A DNA stretch of 9,079 nucleotides from an uncultured Verrucomicrobiales bacterium (GTDB lineage: Bacteria; Verrucomicrobiota; Verrucomicrobiia; Verrucomicrobiales; Akkermansiaceae): NCBI GenBank assembly GCA_937952875.1, contig CALFDI010000112.1:1-9079 (forward strand). The letters run 5' to 3'. The notes under the pieces are model-generated. The model did no database searches. It saw only the letters and a list, made by a program, of their open reading frames with translations, and was not told the origin of the DNA. This document shows positions 8,069-9,079 of this stretch, one piece after another. The position numbers and the translations under genes are program-made. Numbering within the stretch: position 1 is the stretch's first letter; each line of letters opens with the position of its first letter.

Positions 8069-8130
8069 ATCAGAACTTTTATGAATGTAATCCCAAAGGA
8101 ACGTGAGTCGAGTTGGTAAAATTCTCCTCC

Positions 8131-8211
8131 GACGAGGGCAAAAAATTAGCCTCATTCTGCGGGGCAGAATGAGGCTAGAAAAATGGCAACCCGTAGGGGA
8201 TTGCCCTCGTC
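8131..8211. repeat. Structured repeat copy 1 (11-bp closing stem, 14-bp hairpin, 18-nt motif)
   Basis: An outer 11-bp perfect stem pairs 8131-8141 (gacgagggcaa) with 8201-8211 (ttgccctcgtc). Inside it is a perfect 14-bp hairpin, 8147-8160 with 8164-8177, loop ggg, apex tgc-ggg-gca. Six bases later comes the motif tggcaacccgtaggggat (8184-8201). The ttgcc at 8201-8205 can pair either with ggcaa in the outer stem or with ggcaa at 8185-8189, so two exclusive folds exist. It shares layout and motif with copy 2, 164 bp away. The repeat could be a structured RNA, a REP/MITE-like mobile element or a regulatory leader; the sequence alone does not decide. Confidence 0.75.
8140..8177 (-). terminator. 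Intrinsic terminator (minus strand) within repeat copy 1
   Basis: Read on the minus strand, the perfect 14-bp stem with a ccc loop (8177 to 8147) is followed directly by attttttg (six T, 8145-8140). This is a textbook rho-independent terminator shape. It lies about 310 bp past the stop of the LamG-type gene and 72 bp before the MbnP-MbnH start, so it may end the upstream transcript or attenuate the downstream operon. The plus strand has no T-run after the stem, so any terminator activity is one-directional. Confidence 0.6.
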
Positions 8212-8306
8212 ATTTCATTCCTCACGCTGTCTTCGTTCGCGAAGCTCACTCCGGCTCGAACCCGAGAAAAGTAATAAGAGGTTCGACTTCCGATGGGGTG
8301 TAAAAC

Positions 8307-8371
8307 ATTTCAGGCCAGTCTTGCGGTGCAAAACTGGCCTGATGAAAGTGGCAACCGAAAGGGGATGAAAT
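8307..8371. repeat. Structured repeat copy 2 (14-bp hairpin with one mismatch, 18-nt motif)
   Basis: The hairpin pairs 8311-8324 with 8328-8341 (caggccagtcttgc / gcaaaactggcctg, one C-A mismatch), loop ggt, apex tgc-ggt-gca. Seven bases later is tggcaaccgaaaggggat (8349-8366), identical to copy 1 at 15 of 18 positions. The three differences are adjacent (CGT against GAA) and fall in a possible tetraloop closed by CC/GG. Stem sequences differ from copy 1 yet remain paired, which suggests selection on structure. The outer closing stem is weak here (attt/aaat). Both copies point the same way. Confidence 0.72.
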
Positions 8372-8488
8372 AGCGAACTTTGAGTGTGCTTCCATGCTAC
8401 GTTGGTGTGCTGAATGACCGGTGAATAAAGGGTTTTTCAGTCGTTTACCCGTTACAGCGTGTGCCAAACTCGATTGCATTCTTTGTCT

Positions 8489-9079
8489 TTACTCAGGCTT
8501 CGTTACACGCAGGCGGAAGAAGTCGTTCGGAAGGGTATTCATCGGCGTGTTTGAGCGGATGCGGCGTTCGCCATTTTGTAGCTCTTCGATGTTTAGGCCT
8601 TCACTGGTCCACGGATCAGTCTGGCCGAGATCAACGGAGCACTCGGGGACGATTTGGAGTAGGCCGAGGGCGTTTGGATTCACAGGGTGGGTGAAGGTGG
8701 CGAAGCCATTGGCATCTTCGTTCAGATTGAGTGAGGGAGGGGGAGAACCCGAAGCGAGTCCGAAGGCGAAGGCTGCGAGATTCAGCGGGCCATCAGCTGA
8801 ATCATTGGGTAAGAGATTGTTTTCTAGCTCCCAGAGGTTGGATAGGCCATCGTCGTCTGTGTCGCGAATTGAGGTTTTAGAGGTGATTCCGGTCTCGTAG
8901 TGGATGCGAATTCGAGTTTCGCTGAGTGCTTTGTTGTAAAAGGCGACCTCATCGATGCTCATTCCTTCGGCTCCCGGTTCACGATTATCGCGGCCGACGA
9001 AGAGAGGGTTACTCATATTGATGGGAACGGATCCAGTATTGATGACGCTGCTGCTTGATTGTTGTCCGTTGATGTAGAG
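8489..9079 (-). CDS. C-terminal part of a LamG-domain extracellular protein (5' end outside window)
   Basis: The frame is open to the right edge and ends with TAA at 8491-8489, giving 196 visible residues. It begins inside a LamG/concanavalin-like domain: LYINGQ, then NPLFVGRDNREPGAEGMSID and EVAFYNKALSETRIRIHYETG, the usual closing strand pattern of such beta-sandwiches. A DTDDDGLSNLWELEN segment follows, resembling a calcium-binding thrombospondin type 3 or dockerin-like loop. The last roughly 100 residues are a beta module ending NDFFRLRVTKPE, similar in style to the linker module of the sulfatase (WxS ... RFFR). Such proteins are secreted and often bind or act on carbohydrates; any catalytic domain would lie off the edge. 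An internal ATG at 9016 is not the start, because the LamG strands continue upstream of it. The gene probably forms a separate transcript from the MbnP-MbnH operon, given the terminator-like hairpin between them. Confidence 0.8.
   Translation of the reverse strand, partial: LYINGQQSSSSVINTGSVPINMSNPLFVGRDNREPGAEGMSIDEVAFYNKALSETRIRIHYETGITSKTSIRDTDDDGLSNLWELENNLLPNDSADGPLNLAAFAFGLASGSPPPSLNLNEDANGFATFTHPVNPNALGLLQIVPECSVDLGQTDPWTSEGLNIEELQNGERRIRSNTPMNTLPNDFFRLRVTKPE

Larger units (their letters stand above)
8069..8488. other. 420-bp non-coding, hairpin-rich intergenic region
   Basis: This stretch lies between the stop of the LamG-type gene and the start of the MbnP-MbnH gene, both on the minus strand. 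It holds two copies of a structured repeat (8131-8211 and 8307-8371). Between them are a 5-bp hairpin with a TTCG loop (8231-8244) and a 7-bp inverted repeat tcgaacc/ggttcga (8256-8262 and 8280-8286). Short open frames cross it on both strands, but they run through the hairpins, have no family resemblance and no convincing starts, so I do not call genes. The promoter of the minus-strand operon should be in or near here; a TACATT-like -10 lies about 20 bp upstream of the ATG at 8068, but no good -35 pairs with it. Confidence 0.7.

Noticed and set aside
8069..8155. An upstream ATG at 8155 extending the MbnP-MbnH protein by 29 residues
   Set aside because: The extension is Arg-rich, runs through the terminator hairpin region, and would bury an obvious signal peptide. 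The ATG at 8068 fits an exported haem protein.
8251..8290. GGTTCGA-type sequence resembling a tRNA T-loop
   Set aside because: The flanking bases do not form a 5-bp T stem, and no acceptor or anticodon arm can be built.
8131..8371. Integron attC or retron msr/msd for the paired hairpins
   Set aside because: There is no RYYYAAC/GTTRRRY pair and no integrase or reverse transcriptase in the window. The structure alone is not specific.
8183..8479. Short frames in the intergenic region (plus 8183-8368, minus 8246-8479)
   Set aside because: They cross the repeat hairpins, and their apparent motifs (MATRRG, KVATERG, GCHFHQ) are translations of the repeated 18-nt DNA motif. No coding evidence remains outside it.
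8421..8900. A 159-codon plus-strand frame
   Set aside because: It is antisense to the LamG-type gene, whose frame carries recognisable domain motifs.

Overview
The window looks like a piece of a marine-type Verrucomicrobiota (PVC superphylum) genome or metagenomic contig. The inference rests on protein style, not on a marker gene: exported TPR proteins in tandem, a secreted sulfatase, a LamG-type surface protein, and a C-terminal beta module of the 'VEASDDLxxW...RFFR' kind that is common in that phylum. No rRNA, tRNA, CRISPR array, transposase or integrase is visible.

Layout. Bases 1 to about 110 are very GC-rich (74% in 1-100, against 49% in 111-210). On the minus strand they encode a scrap of an unrelated protein family, so this edge looks like a breakpoint, most simply a chimeric contig end. 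From about 102 to 3253 the plus strand carries two exported helical-repeat proteins: a 730-aa TPR protein whose signal peptide begins almost at the breakpoint, and a 301-aa protein with a small beta domain followed by TPR-like helices. Convergent to them, on the minus strand, is a two-gene unit. It is transcribed 8068 to 6350 (a fusion of an MbnP-type copper-protein domain with an MbnH/MauG-type di-haem enzyme) and then 6267 to 3319 (a fusion of a YHYH domain, a linker beta module, a complete formylglycine-type sulfatase and a C-terminal Ig-like domain). Upstream, after a 420-bp non-coding stretch, lies the 3' end of a minus-strand LamG-domain protein that runs off the right edge.

Main interest. 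In characterised systems MbnH is a separate di-haem enzyme that oxidises a tryptophan of its partner MbnP to kynurenine, which allows MbnP to bind copper. Here enzyme and substrate domains are one polypeptide, and the next gene fuses a YHYH domain to a sulfatase. The pair suggests an exported copper- and redox-linked module tied to sulfated-substrate turnover; that link is inference.

The 420-bp gap contains two diverged copies of a structured repeat. Each has a 14-bp stem with a 3-base loop, conserved apex TGCGG(G/T)GCA, different but compensated stem sequence, and a nearly identical 18-nt motif TGGCAACCnnnAGGGGAT on its 3' side. On the minus strand the copy nearest the MbnP-MbnH gene also reads as a strong intrinsic terminator with possible alternative pairings, so it may end the upstream transcript or act as an attenuator in the leader of the copper operon.
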